From: Acidobacteriota bacterium
Lineage (GTDB): Bacteria; Acidobacteriota; Terriglobia; 2-12-FULL-54-10
NCBI GenBank assembly: GCA_016199675.1
Contig: JACQGE010000112.1
Location: 1-36,743, forward strand
Length of the DNA: 36,743 nt
Reading direction: 5' to 3'
The translations under genes were made by a program, and so were the position numbers. The number at the start of each line of letters is the position of its first letter. Positions within the stretch are counted from its first letter, which is position 1. This document shows positions 1 through 9,531 of this stretch, piece after piece. Under the pieces are notes generated by a model that ran no database searches, had not been told where the DNA came from, and saw only the letters and a list, made by a program, of their open reading frames with translations.

Positions 1-1455
1 CACGACTGGTGCATCTCCCGGCAGCTCTGGTGGGGCCATCGCGTCCCTGCCTGGTACTGCCAGAGGTGCGATGAAATCTCGGTTTCCCGCGAGGACCTCA
101 GCCAGTGTCCCAAGTGCGGCGCTCAAAATCTGCGGCAAGACGCCGACGTGCTCGACACCTGGTTTAGTTCGGCGCTGTGGCCGTTCTCGACGCTCGGCTG
201 GCCGAAGCGAACACGCGACCTGCAAGTCTTCTACCCCACCTCGCTGATGATTACCGGCTTCGACATCCTTTTTTTCTGGGTGGCGCGGATGATGATGATG
301 GGCCTGGAGTTTATGGGTGACGTTCCCTTTCGCCTCGTTTACATTCACCAATTGGTTCGAGACGCCGAGAAGCAGAAGATGTCGAAGACGCGGGGCAACG
401 TCATTGATCCGCTGGTGGTCACTGAGCAATACGGCACTGATGCCGTCCGCTTTACGCTCGCGATCATGGCCTCACCAGGCACCGACATCGCGCTCTCGAC
501 AGACCGCATGGAAGGCTACCGTGCCTTCGCCAACAAGATTTGGAATGCCGCGCGATTCATTTCCATGTCTCTTGAGAAATCGGGTGCAGAACCCTGGAAG
601 CCGCCGAAGGATGGAGACTACCATCCGATTACAGACCCGGACGGTCAACTGTCGCTCGAAGACCGCTGGATTTTCTCGCGTCTTTCGCGGATCGCCGGTG
701 AGATGACTGCTGCCTGGGAAGCCTTCCGTTATCACGAAGCCGCGCACCTGATATACCACTTTTTCTGGCACGAGTTTTGCGACTGGTATCTGGAACTCAA
801 AAAGCTGACCTTCGCGCCCGTCTCCGGCCCGTTGCCTCCGGCTTCAGAAAATCTCTGCCGGGCCTTTGACATTGCCCTGCGCCTGCTGCATCCCATGATG
901 CCCTTCATCACGGAGGAGTTGTGGCAGCGGTTGAGTCCCCGGCAAACCTCTGTCGCGTTATCGCCGTTTCCGGCGCACGATCCGTCCTTGATAAAAGAAG
1001 ATGCCGAGGAGGAGATGAAGCTGCTTCAGGACATCATCGTCAACATTCGCAACATGCGCGCCGAGCTTGGCGATGAGGCACGACAGAAGACCACTGCGAT
1101 ATTCTTCGCGTACCACCCGGGTGTACGCGATCTCGCCGAAAAACACAGGAGAACGATTGAGAGATTGGCGAATCTTTCCGATCTGACCGTTCAGTTTGAA
1201 ACGGTAGATTCTTTCGCGGGTGCCCCGTGGCGGGTTGTTGTACCTGCGATGATCGATGTTCAAATGCAGCGTGGCCTCCTGCAAAGGCAAGAAAAGAAAT
1301 TGTCGGACGAAATGGCTGTCCTCCGAGCGCAGTTAGAAAACCAACAATTCCTTTCGAAAGCGTCACTGCGGATCGTTGCCGAGCGCAGAAAACGTATGGA
1401 AGAAGTGGTCGCTGAGTACGAACAGGTTGTCGAATGGTTGCATCAACTGGGGTGA
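1..1455 (+). CDS. valS: Valine--tRNA ligase, 5'-truncated by window edge
   Basis: Frame 1 is open from base 1 (HDWCISRQLWWGHRVPAWYC, CxxC...CxxC insert), then DTWFSSALWPFSTLGWP, KMSKT-type loop QKMSKTRGNVIDP, anticodon-binding domain and C-terminal coiled coil. ORF track start at 148 is internal. Confidence 0.96.
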   Translation, partial: HDWCISRQLWWGHRVPAWYCQRCDEISVSREDLSQCPKCGAQNLRQDADVLDTWFSSALWPFSTLGWPKRTRDLQVFYPTSLMITGFDILFFWVARMMMMGLEFMGDVPFRLVYIHQLVRDAEKQKMSKTRGNVIDPLVVTEQYGTDAVRFTLAIMASPGTDIALSTDRMEGYRAFANKIWNAARFISMSLEKSGAEPWKPPKDGDYHPITDPDGQLSLEDRWIFSRLSRIAGEMTAAWEAFRYHEAAHLIYHFFWHEFCDWYLELKKLTFAPVSGPLPPASENLCRAFDIALRLLHPMMPFITEELWQRLSPRQTSVALSPFPAHDPSLIKEDAEEEMKLLQDIIVNIRNMRAELGDEARQKTTAIFFAYHPGVRDLAEKHRRTIERLANLSDLTVQFETVDSFAGAPWRVVVPAMIDVQMQRGLLQRQEKKLSDEMAVLRAQLENQQFLSKASLRIVAERRKRMEEVVAEYEQVVEWLHQLG

Positions 1456-1477
1456 ACCTACCTACTCCGGCTATCAG

Positions 1478-1497
1478 GGCATGGCTTCAGCCATGCC
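1478..1497. repeat. Palindrome GGCATGGCT-TC-AGCCATGCC in a repeat-rich intergenic region
   Basis: Perfect 9-bp arms; same style as 1617-1636 and 36624-36643. Confidence 0.8.
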
Positions 1498-1616
1498 AAA
1501 ACAGGGTGCCAATGACTACGGCTTTAGCCCCTGAGGGCTGTCCTTCAGCGGTGCTGCGCCTGCGGCTCCGCTTAGGCCTACGGCAGTGAGGTAGTGATCT
1601 ATCAGTACCGCTCTCC

Positions 1617-1636
1617 GGCACTACTGAAGTCGTGCC
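1617..1636. repeat. Degenerate copy GGCACTACTGAAGTCGTGCC of the GGCACGACTTNAGTCGTGCC family
   Basis: Compare GGCACGACTTTAGTCGTGCC at 36624-36643. Confidence 0.7.
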
Positions 1637-1684
1637 CTGACGCTTTATCACGGCGGAACTGGACCCGGATTACGCGCGTGTAAA

Positions 1685-2674
1685 ATGGCGGAGCGGCAAC
1701 AAGATCGCCAACTCGACCGGCTGGTGGACCTCCTGACGAAAAACGCCACCGTCGTGATGAGCGGCACAAAACTGGCAACCCAATTGGGCGTCTCGCCCTC
1801 CACGCTGTGGGAGTGGATTGAGCGGCTGCGCAGCTTGGGCGTCGAGGTTCGTGGGTTGCCCGGAGCAGGCTACCAATTGAAAAAGGTGCCAGACATACTC
1901 ACTCCCCAGGCTGTGCGCCGCAGCCTCCACCGTGGACAGTTCGGTTGCCAGATTTATCATTTTTATGAGACCGACTCGACGATGACCGAGGCGGAGCGAC
2001 TGGCGGGCAAGGACGCTCCCCACGGTACGCTGGTCATTGCCGAGGAGCAGACGGCTGGGCGGGGCCGCTTTGGGCGGCAATGGTTTTCCGAGCCTGCGGT
2101 GGGCATTTACTTCACCCTGATCCTCCGCCCTCGGCTCGCTCCATCCGCCGCTTCCATTCTGACGCTGCTGGCGGGAGTTGCTCTGGCGGAGATCATCCAT
2201 GAGATCTGCCAGCTTCCCACGGACTTGCGCTGGCCTAATGATGTTTTGATCCGCGAGAAAAAGTGCGCTGGCATTCTGGTGGAAATGACAGCCGAGCCAG
2301 AGCGGATCGCGCACATACTGATGGGCATTGGAGTTAATGTGAACCATCCGCAAATGCCCAAAGATTTAACGGCGGAAGCCACCTCACTCCACCAGGAGGC
2401 GGGGCGCACTTTCTCGCGCCTGGAAATACTGTCGGCTGTTTTAAAGCGATTGGAGCGGTATTATCTTCAGTGCTTGGAGCAGGGACCGGCAGTCATTGTC
2501 CACCGCTTCAGCGAGATTTCTAGCTTCGCTCGCGGCAAGCGCGTTAGGATCACGGATGGGCCACGCCTCCTGACTGGAGAAACGGCGGGCCTTTCCCCGG
2601 AAGGGATTTTGCTGCTGCGCCGCGATGATGGGCAAACAGAAATGATTCTGGGCGGGCAGGTCCGCGCGGAGTGA
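1685..2674 (+). CDS. birA: Bifunctional biotin--[acetyl-CoA-carboxylase] ligase / biotin operon repressor
   Basis: N-terminal HTH (SGTKLATQLGVSPSTLWEWIERLRSLGVEV), catalytic GRGRFGRQWFSEP, LRWPNDVLI, KCAGILVEM motifs. Confidence 0.95.
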   Translation: MAERQQDRQLDRLVDLLTKNATVVMSGTKLATQLGVSPSTLWEWIERLRSLGVEVRGLPGAGYQLKKVPDILTPQAVRRSLHRGQFGCQIYHFYETDSTMTEAERLAGKDAPHGTLVIAEEQTAGRGRFGRQWFSEPAVGIYFTLILRPRLAPSAASILTLLAGVALAEIIHEICQLPTDLRWPNDVLIREKKCAGILVEMTAEPERIAHILMGIGVNVNHPQMPKDLTAEATSLHQEAGRTFSRLEILSAVLKRLERYYLQCLEQGPAVIVHRFSEISSFARGKRVRITDGPRLLTGETAGLSPEGILLLRRDDGQTEMILGGQVRAE

Positions 2675-3450
2675 AGCGAATGCTATTTGTGATTGATGTC
2701 GGCAACACCAACACGGTCTTGGGGGTCTTCGATGAGAAGAAGCTCATTGCCCACTGGCGACTCAGCACGCAGCACAAGCAGACGGTGGATGAATGGGGCA
2801 TCCTTACGCGGAATCTCTTTGCCCTGGAGCAGATCAACCTGGACCAAATCACTGGCCTCATCATTGCCAGCGTAGTGCCCCCGCTCGATTCCATTCTGGA
2901 GCAGATGGCGAGCCGTTATTTCAACTTATCGGCGGTTTTTGTTCGTGCCGGCGAGAACACCGGAATGCCGGTCCATTATGAGTCGGTGCAGGATGTCGGC
3001 GCGGACCGAATCGTCAACAGCGTAGCCGCTTTTGAGAAATACGGCGGCCCCTGCATCATTGTAGACTTTGGCACAGCGACCACTTTTGATGCCGTGTCGA
3101 GTAAGGGTGAATATTTGGGTGGCGTCATTGCGCCCGGCATCGGGATCGCCGCTGAGGCTCTTTTCACGCGAACCGCGCGCCTGCCACGCGTGGACATTCG
3201 CCAGCCCCAGCACGTTATAGGGACCACCACCGTGGGCAGTATCCAGTCCGGTTTGTATTATGGTTATTTGAGTCTGGTGGATGGCATCCTGGAGCGGATG
3301 CTCGCGGAATTGGGATCGGATTGCCACGTGATCGCCACAGGAGGCCAGGCGGAACTGTTGGCCAAGGCATCCCGATATATTCAGAAGACCGACGCGGCAT
3401 TGACCCTGGAGGGGCTGCGAATTCTTTGGGAACACCGGCAGAAGACCTGA
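2671..3450 (+). CDS. coaX: Type III pantothenate kinase
   Basis: DVGNTNTVLGVF, GADRIVNSVAAFEKYGGPCIIVDFGTATTFD, GGVIAPGI. GTG start overlaps birA stop; ATG at 2680 is an alternative. Confidence 0.96.
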   Translation: MKRMLFVIDVGNTNTVLGVFDEKKLIAHWRLSTQHKQTVDEWGILTRNLFALEQINLDQITGLIIASVVPPLDSILEQMASRYFNLSAVFVRAGENTGMPVHYESVQDVGADRIVNSVAAFEKYGGPCIIVDFGTATTFDAVSSKGEYLGGVIAPGIGIAAEALFTRTARLPRVDIRQPQHVIGTTTVGSIQSGLYYGYLSLVDGILERMLAELGSDCHVIATGGQAELLAKASRYIQKTDAALTLEGLRILWEHRQKT

Positions 3451-3488
3451 CCCCAAAATTCTTCGAGACTATCCCGAGTTCCTCTGCT

Positions 3489-3536
3489 GTCATCCTGAGA
3501 AGCGCAGCGGTCCTGAGCGAAGCGAAGGAACTGCTT
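3489..3536 (+). repeat. Dispersed GTCATCCTGAG...CCTGAGCGAAGCGAAGGAACTGC repeat
   Basis: GTCATCCTGAGAAGCGCAGCGGTCCTGAGCGAAGCGAAGGAACTGCTT; related inverted copy at 36484-36511. Confidence 0.7.
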
Positions 3537-3541
3537 GTCGG

Positions 3542-4237
3542 ATGGAGAACTACTTCAACTATTTTACGGAGATTGAAGAATACTTTTGGAAAAAGCGAGG
3601 CACTACGTTGCTCGTCTCCACGCTGGATTGGGCGCTGATTGATTCCTGGAAACAGGCGCAGATTCCCCTGGAAGCGGTTTTGAAAGGCATTGACCGGGCC
3701 TTTGAAAAATTCGAAAAGCGGCGGCAAAAGGTGCGCCAGGTCAACTCCCTGGCCTATTGTCATCAGGAAGTTCTGCTCGCGGCGGAGGAATCACAGCGCA
3801 CCCAATTGCCCCATCCTTCTGGCGCGGAGGCCTTTCCTCGGGAAAACTTAGTGACGTTCCTGGAGGGAAACGCCGAAGCTGTAGGTAGGGCGGCCGGCCA
3901 ATTCGCGGAGCAGGGGAAACCGGAATCGGCAACGAACTTCCAGCAGATTGCCCATTCACTGCGTGAACTGGCGGCGACAGTCCGAGCAGCCAGTACGCTG
4001 GACCTGGAGGAAACCGAACAGCGGCTTACAGTGCTGGAGGAAAAAATGTTTTCTGTTCTTTTCCAAAACGCCGAGGAGCGGGAATTGGTCGCGATCCGTC
4101 AGGAGACGGACCGGGCACTGGCCCCCGTTCGACAAAAGATGAGCAGCGAGCAGATCGCCCATTTGCAAAAACAATTCCTGAATCGAAAGCTGCTCGAAAA
4201 GGCTGGCCTGCCGCGACTCAGCCTGTTCTATTTATAG
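3542..4237 (+). CDS. Conserved-looking hypothetical protein (231 aa)
   Basis: Long ORF between coaX and the methyltransferase on the same strand; charged, helical composition. Confidence 0.75.
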   Translation: MENYFNYFTEIEEYFWKKRGTTLLVSTLDWALIDSWKQAQIPLEAVLKGIDRAFEKFEKRRQKVRQVNSLAYCHQEVLLAAEESQRTQLPHPSGAEAFPRENLVTFLEGNAEAVGRAAGQFAEQGKPESATNFQQIAHSLRELAATVRAASTLDLEETEQRLTVLEEKMFSVLFQNAEERELVAIRQETDRALAPVRQKMSSEQIAHLQKQFLNRKLLEKAGLPRLSLFYL

Positions 4238-4320
4238 AGTCATCATAGCCGCGCCTCCCGAGCGGGGCCGAAGGGACCGGAAAAGGGCGAAGATTCAGTT
4301 CGCGAGCTAATTCAGTTGAG

Positions 4321-5619
4321 GTGATCCCAATGCCGCCGGAAACGGAGACCGCCGAAAAGGTTCTCGATGTGGCCATCGAAAAAATGGTCTATGGCGGGGA
4401 GGGTCTGGCGCGCACCCCTCAGGGAGTTTTGCTCGTAGCCGGTGTTTTGCCGGGTGAGCGGGCCAAAGTGCAAATTGAAGAGAAACGGCAGGGGGTTCTC
4501 CGGGCCCGCCTTTTGGAAGTGCTGGTCGCAAGTCCGGATCGAGTTGTCCCGGAGCATCCGTACTTTTCCCGCTGCGGTGGTTGCGTCTATCAGCACCTCT
4601 CCTACCTTCGTCAGCTTGAAATAAAAAAAGAAGTATTACTGGAATGCCTGGAGCGGATTGGCAAGCTTCATTTGGATATGCCTGTCGTGATGATCCCGTC
4701 CGAGCCTTGGCACTATCGCAATCGCAGCCGCTTTCAGATCAAAAAGGAGGCCTCTGTTTTTCAGATCGGTTATTTTGAGGTTTCCTCGCACCGCCTCTGT
4801 GCTGTTGAGCGTTGCCCGCTCAGCCCTCCTGCCATCAACGCCGCGCTGGAACAATTGAACCAGGGGGTAGGCGCTTCCTGTTTTCCAGAAGGCAGGTCCG
4901 AACTCGAACTCTTTGCTTCCGATTCCGGGCAGGCATTGCTGGCCTCTGTTTATTCTCCGGCGCTTCCACAAGAAAATTTTGGAGAGGTACTGATGACCGC
5001 CATCCCGGGCCTCGAATCCGTTGGCTGGTTTGAGAAGCCTTCGAGGCGGCCAAAGACCTGGGGGGCGGGAGCGATTACATACCATGTCGGCGAATTCCAC
5101 TATCGCATCAGCCACGATTCTTTTTTCCAGCCCAATCGGTTTCTTCCGGAGGCGATGATTTACGCCGTCCTCGGCGACCTGGAGGGAACGCGGGGGCTGG
5201 ACTTGTATGCGGGAGTCGGATTCTTCACCCTTCCCCTAGCGCGGCGATTTGAACAGATGACGGCGGTGGAGGCTCACGGAGCCTCGGCGCAGGACTTGAA
5301 AAGCAACGTGGGAGTCGTCGGAACACGGGCTCGCGCCTATCATAGTAGCGTTGAGAAGTTTCTGTCGGCCACCTCGCGGAATTGGGATGCGCTTGTCGTG
5401 GACCCGCCCCGCAACGGCCTGAATCGCGTTGTGATCGAGCACCTATGCCGCCTGCAGCCAAAACGACTGGTTTATGTTTCTTGCGACCCGACAACTCTGG
5501 CCAGAGATTTGAAAGCCCTGTCCGGGGGCGCCAGGTATCGCATCCGGTCTCTTCATCTGGTCGACCAGTTCCCACAAACATTTCATCTGGAAACCGTGGT
5601 TCACTTGGAGGCTAACTAA
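4321..5619 (+). CDS. RlmD/RumA/TrmA-family RNA (uracil-5-)-methyltransferase
   Basis: TRAM-like N-terminus, FeS-type CGGC cluster (FSRCGGCVYQHL), GLDLYAGVGFFTLPLA, VDPPRNGLN, LVYVSCDPTTLARDL. ATG at 4330 is an alternative start. Confidence 0.93.
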   Translation: MIPMPPETETAEKVLDVAIEKMVYGGEGLARTPQGVLLVAGVLPGERAKVQIEEKRQGVLRARLLEVLVASPDRVVPEHPYFSRCGGCVYQHLSYLRQLEIKKEVLLECLERIGKLHLDMPVVMIPSEPWHYRNRSRFQIKKEASVFQIGYFEVSSHRLCAVERCPLSPPAINAALEQLNQGVGASCFPEGRSELELFASDSGQALLASVYSPALPQENFGEVLMTAIPGLESVGWFEKPSRRPKTWGAGAITYHVGEFHYRISHDSFFQPNRFLPEAMIYAVLGDLEGTRGLDLYAGVGFFTLPLARRFEQMTAVEAHGASAQDLKSNVGVVGTRARAYHSSVEKFLSATSRNWDALVVDPPRNGLNRVVIEHLCRLQPKRLVYVSCDPTTLARDLKALSGGARYRIRSLHLVDQFPQTFHLETVVHLEAN

Positions 5620-5638
5620 CCACCGTTCAAATAGCGCA

Positions 5639-8263
5639 ATGCGCAATCCCCTGCTTCCGATCACTGCTGCCTTTGCCGCCGGCATTTGGACCGCCCCGTA
5701 TTTCTATCTTTCGGCTCCCGAGCAGCTTTTTTTTATGGGCCTGATCCTATTGGGCGCCGCGCTGCTGCTCCGCTGGGAGCGCTACTCGTACGGGCTGGCT
5801 CTGTCCTTGGGAGGCTTCGTTCTCTGCGGGACGTTTCTGGCTGCCGAGGAACATTCTTTTCTTCCTCCCCAACACATCGAATCTCTGGCCCGGCGCGGCG
5901 TGTTCCATCCGGAGCAGCCTTCCCAAGCGGTCGGGTGGGCGCGAACATCGAGCGTGCTCCGCCCCGGAGGAGAGTACTTTGACCTGGAGCTCACGGAAGT
6001 ACGGCAGGCAGGCCGCGTCCTTCTGACAAAGGGCCAGATTCGTTTGTACCGCTTTGCGAATCCTAACAGCGTTCCGCCTCCAAAAATTGCTTATGGAACG
6101 CGGCTGGCGCTATCGTTGCGCGACCTCCGCCGTCCTCGTAATTTCTTAACCCCAGGCTTTTTTGACTATGAAGCCTACCTGCGTCGGCGCGGGATTTACT
6201 TCACGGGCCTGGTGCGCAACATCTCCGAGGTTGAAGTTTTGCCCGGACAAGGCGGGAGCCGCTGGCGAGGCGCTCTGGATGGCTTTCGGGTTCAATTGCT
6301 ATCTCACCTCGATCTCCTCTACCCAGCCCCGCAGTCTTCATCCAATCGGAGGCCGATCTTGAAAGCGATGTTGTTGGGGGATGACAACTGGCTCAGCCCG
6401 GAAACGGAGCTGGCCTTCCAAGAGAGCGGCGCCTATCATGTGCTGGTCGTCTCTGGGTTGCACGTCGGTGCGCTGGCGGTAGGGTTGTTCTGGCTTTTTT
6501 CCGCCCTACGGCTTTCCCATTGGCTCACCATGTTGTTGGTTGCGGTAGCGGTGATCGCCTTTGCGGTCCTGGCCGGGTCGGGCATTCCGGTCATGCGGGC
6601 GGCGCTGATGGTATTGATCTACCTTGCCGCCCGTTTCCTCTACCGCGAGCGAGTGCTACCGAACTCCATTGCCGCCGCGGCCTTAGCCCTCCTGGTTCTG
6701 CATCCCTCCGATTTGAGGGATTCCAGTTTCCAGCTTTCCTTCCTGGCGGTGTTGGTTCTGGCGGCCATTGCGATACCGATTGTCCAGTGGACTCTGTCTC
6801 CCTTTCGATTGGCGCTGCGGGATCTGGAGAACAAGGAACTGGACATGCATCTGAAACCGAAGCAGACCCAATTTCGACAGGACATACGAATCCTTCTGGA
6901 TTTTCTCTTTCCGCCTGTCTCCTTGGATCGCCAACCCAGAAGCCGTCGACGATGGCTGCTTGCTAAAACAATCTCCGGCCTGCTGGCCCTGACGGAAGCA
7001 ATTGTGTTCACCCTCTTTATGCAATTGGGCTTTGCCTTGGTCATGGCGGCTTATTTTCATCGCGTGGCGTGGTCAGGAATCCTGGCGAACCTGGTGGTGC
7101 TGTCCCTCACTTCGGTTCTGATCCCGCTGGGCTTTTTGGTATTGCTGGCTTCGCTGCTGTGGTGGCCCCTAGCTAAGGCAGGAGCCTGGGCATTAGGAAT
7201 TTTAGTTTTCTGGTTGTATAGCGCTGTAGACTGGTCGGCCCAACTCCATGGGCTCAATCTGCGGGTTCCCACGCCGCCTCTCTGGGTGTCCGTTTGTTTT
7301 CTGGCAACATTGTTTCTGCTGGCGCTCGCCATCGAGCGCCGTTCGCGCTGGACGTGGGCAGCAGTGGCTGTGTTGTTTAGCTTAGCGATTGTGCTCACCC
7401 TGTCTCCTTATTCAGCCCGGCTGCCACAAGGAAAGTTGGAAGTCACAACCCTCGATGTAGGGCAGGGAGATTCCTTATTTATTGCTTTTCCGAATGGCTC
7501 AACCATGTTGGTGGATGGAGGCGGAGCTATTCCTGTGTCGCCGGACGTGCCGCCGAGCCTGTATATCGGCGAAAGCGTAGTTTCTCCAGCCCTGTGGTCC
7601 CGTCAGATTCAAACGTTGGATTTCGTTGTCCTGACACATGCCCATTGGGATCACCTCGGCGGCCTGCTCACCGTGCTGCAGAATTTCCGCGTGCGTGAGC
7701 TTTGGATTGGGCCCAGCCCCCGGCCGGAAAATCTCCAACGGCTGCTGGATTTGGCTGCCAGCCGTAGCGTGCGGGTCGTACGGCAGCAGAGCGGCAACCG
7801 GCGGGAGATTGACGGTGTGGAGCTCGAAGTCTTATCTCCTCCGGCGGACTGGAATCCCCGCCGGGTCAGCAACAATGATTCTCTGGTCCTCCGCCTCCAG
7901 TACGGCCAGCGCCGGGTGCTTCTACCCGGCGATGTCGAGTCCCGCATGGAGAGAAGGCTGGTGGAAAATGGAAATTCCATCGCCGGCGACATTTTGAAGA
8001 TTCCGCACCACGGGAGCAAAACTTCCACCACGCCCGCCTTCCTGGCTCGCGTCGCCCCGAGCTTCGGAATAATTTCCGTAGGAGCTTTCGGCCGCTTCGG
8101 GCATCCTCACGCCGAGGTCTTGGAAACTCTCCGGCAGGCCGGAGTGCGCACCATGCGCACCGATCAAGACGGCAGCGTCACCATCCTGACCGATGGCCGC
8201 CGCATCGAACTGGCCACGTTCCGCGAGGCTCTCCGCTCCTGGCCTCCGTTCCCCTTGTTCTAA
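5639..8263 (+). CDS. comEC: DNA internalization-related competence protein ComEC/Rec2
   Basis: Competence domain (ESGAYHVLVVSGLHVGAL), many TM segments, C-terminal metallo-beta-lactamase domain (LDVGQGDSLFIAFPNGSTMLVDGGG, LTHAHWDHLGGL, KIPHHGSKTS). Confidence 0.95.
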   Translation: MRNPLLPITAAFAAGIWTAPYFYLSAPEQLFFMGLILLGAALLLRWERYSYGLALSLGGFVLCGTFLAAEEHSFLPPQHIESLARRGVFHPEQPSQAVGWARTSSVLRPGGEYFDLELTEVRQAGRVLLTKGQIRLYRFANPNSVPPPKIAYGTRLALSLRDLRRPRNFLTPGFFDYEAYLRRRGIYFTGLVRNISEVEVLPGQGGSRWRGALDGFRVQLLSHLDLLYPAPQSSSNRRPILKAMLLGDDNWLSPETELAFQESGAYHVLVVSGLHVGALAVGLFWLFSALRLSHWLTMLLVAVAVIAFAVLAGSGIPVMRAALMVLIYLAARFLYRERVLPNSIAAAALALLVLHPSDLRDSSFQLSFLAVLVLAAIAIPIVQWTLSPFRLALRDLENKELDMHLKPKQTQFRQDIRILLDFLFPPVSLDRQPRSRRRWLLAKTISGLLALTEAIVFTLFMQLGFALVMAAYFHRVAWSGILANLVVLSLTSVLIPLGFLVLLASLLWWPLAKAGAWALGILVFWLYSAVDWSAQLHGLNLRVPTPPLWVSVCFLATLFLLALAIERRSRWTWAAVAVLFSLAIVLTLSPYSARLPQGKLEVTTLDVGQGDSLFIAFPNGSTMLVDGGGAIPVSPDVPPSLYIGESVVSPALWSRQIQTLDFVVLTHAHWDHLGGLLTVLQNFRVRELWIGPSPRPENLQRLLDLAASRSVRVVRQQSGNRREIDGVELEVLSPPADWNPRRVSNNDSLVLRLQYGQRRVLLPGDVESRMERRLVENGNSIAGDILKIPHHGSKTSTTPAFLARVAPSFGIISVGAFGRFGHPHAEVLETLRQAGVRTMRTDQDGSVTILTDGRRIELATFREALRSWPPFPLF

Positions 8264-8323
8264 TCCATTTTTCCGAAATACGATGAAGGCTTTTATTTCG
8301 CGAGGGCTTCTCTGAAAGTCCCT

Positions 8324-8352
8324 TTGACCCACAGGAGAGGCTCTTTTATACT
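8324..8352 (+). promoter_or_regulatory. Putative sigma70 promoter TTGACC-N17-TATACT
   Basis: Near-consensus -35 (8324-8329) and -10 (8347-8352) upstream of the 83-aa ORF at 8403. Confidence 0.6.
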
Positions 8353-8402
8353 CAAATGAGCAAGTATTTAAGGCGCGAATTTCTTTTTAATGGCGGGATG
8401 CG

Positions 8403-8654
8403 ATGTTGCCAGGCAAACCAAGCGAAGCGGAAATCCAGGAAGAAAGCCGCCGGGCACGCCGGCTGCAATTCATGGTGCAACTGGTGATGAGCGTCATCAG
8501 CCAGGGCAATCTGCCCATTGAAGAAGCCGCCGAGTTGGTCGCGTCCACGAAGCGGGCAGCGCTTTCTTTATTCCCGGACAAAGAATTCGCTTACGACTTA
8601 ATCTACCAGCCCCGATTGCAGCGCCTGATGCGGGAGAAATACAGAATCTGCTAG
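8403..8654 (+). CDS. Small hypothetical protein (83 aa)
   Basis: Complete ORF with an upstream promoter candidate; no overlapping better ORF. Confidence 0.7.
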   Translation: MLPGKPSEAEIQEESRRARRLQFMVQLVMSVISQGNLPIEEAAELVASTKRAALSLFPDKEFAYDLIYQPRLQRLMREKYRIC

Positions 8655-8709
8655 AGTAATGCTCATCCGAGCCGCGCGCGTTAGCAAGCGGGTAACTCGG
8701 TCGTTCCCG

Positions 8710-9495
8710 TTAGTGCAGGTCTTCTTGCTCAACCTCGACCAGTGAAGCCGTGATGGTTCCCAGATCGGTCTGCGCTTTCAATTGGACTGGAATGCGGTCG
8801 GCATCGTTGGTGAACCAGACAAACAGGCGGCCTTTCCCCTTGAATAAATTTCCGGAAAAAACATCTGGCTCCACGCGAATCGCCTTGAACTTCCCGATTT
8901 CCGTTTGCACCTCTTCGATGGCCTGCACCTCGGCGCGGATTTGAATGGTCGAGGAGCCGTCGTTCAGCGGGAACTCAAACGTTTGGCCCACTTCCAGGGG
9001 CCGGGTTCGCGCATAGTAAAGAGCGGAGAGAATGTCGTGGACGCAGTTTGGAATGGTGAATTGTTCTTGCTTGGGGGTGGTATTTTCGATGGCATCTTTG
9101 TCGCGCAGCAGGGCGCGCTGGCGGCGCTGGTCAAACTGCACCGTCACTTCCCGGTGCCGGTCTCCCTCGTTGATCACTTTGCGAATTCCTGTGGAGCAGA
9201 ACGTGGAGTTGTGAAAGATCGAAATATATTCGTCCTCGACCTTGTAAAGGTTGGAAACGTAGCCGCTGGAATTGGCTTTGGCCGAGACCTTCCAATGGCT
9301 CGGCAGCGAATCAGTCCCAATCGTGAGTTCGGCTTCCCCCGCCGGGATCATCCGCCAGCGAACCGCATATTTCAATTTTTCTCCGGGTCCAAAAGGCTGC
9401 TTGCCTTCTGCTCCAGCGATGGAATCCCCTGATCCGGTGATCCACACCACTCCCAGAAGCAGCCCCACTGCCCATCGGCTGTATTGAAAGATCAA
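8710..9495 (-). CDS. DUF3108-like exported protein
   Basis: N-terminal signal peptide; FGPGEKLKYAVRWRMIPAGEAELTIG...YVSNLYKVEDEYISIF pattern typical of DUF3108. Confidence 0.85.
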   Translation of the reverse strand: MIFQYSRWAVGLLLGVVWITGSGDSIAGAEGKQPFGPGEKLKYAVRWRMIPAGEAELTIGTDSLPSHWKVSAKANSSGYVSNLYKVEDEYISIFHNSTFCSTGIRKVINEGDRHREVTVQFDQRRQRALLRDKDAIENTTPKQEQFTIPNCVHDILSALYYARTRPLEVGQTFEFPLNDGSSTIQIRAEVQAIEEVQTEIGKFKAIRVEPDVFSGNLFKGKGRLFVWFTNDADRIPVQLKAQTDLGTITASLVEVEQEDLH

Positions 9496-9531
9496 TAAAG
9501 CTCCTTAGCGTCTCTAATTTACTCCTATCCT

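Noticed and set aside
1670-2353. 227-aa minus-strand ORF opposite birA
   Set aside because: Fully antisense to a clear birA; low-complexity shadow translation.
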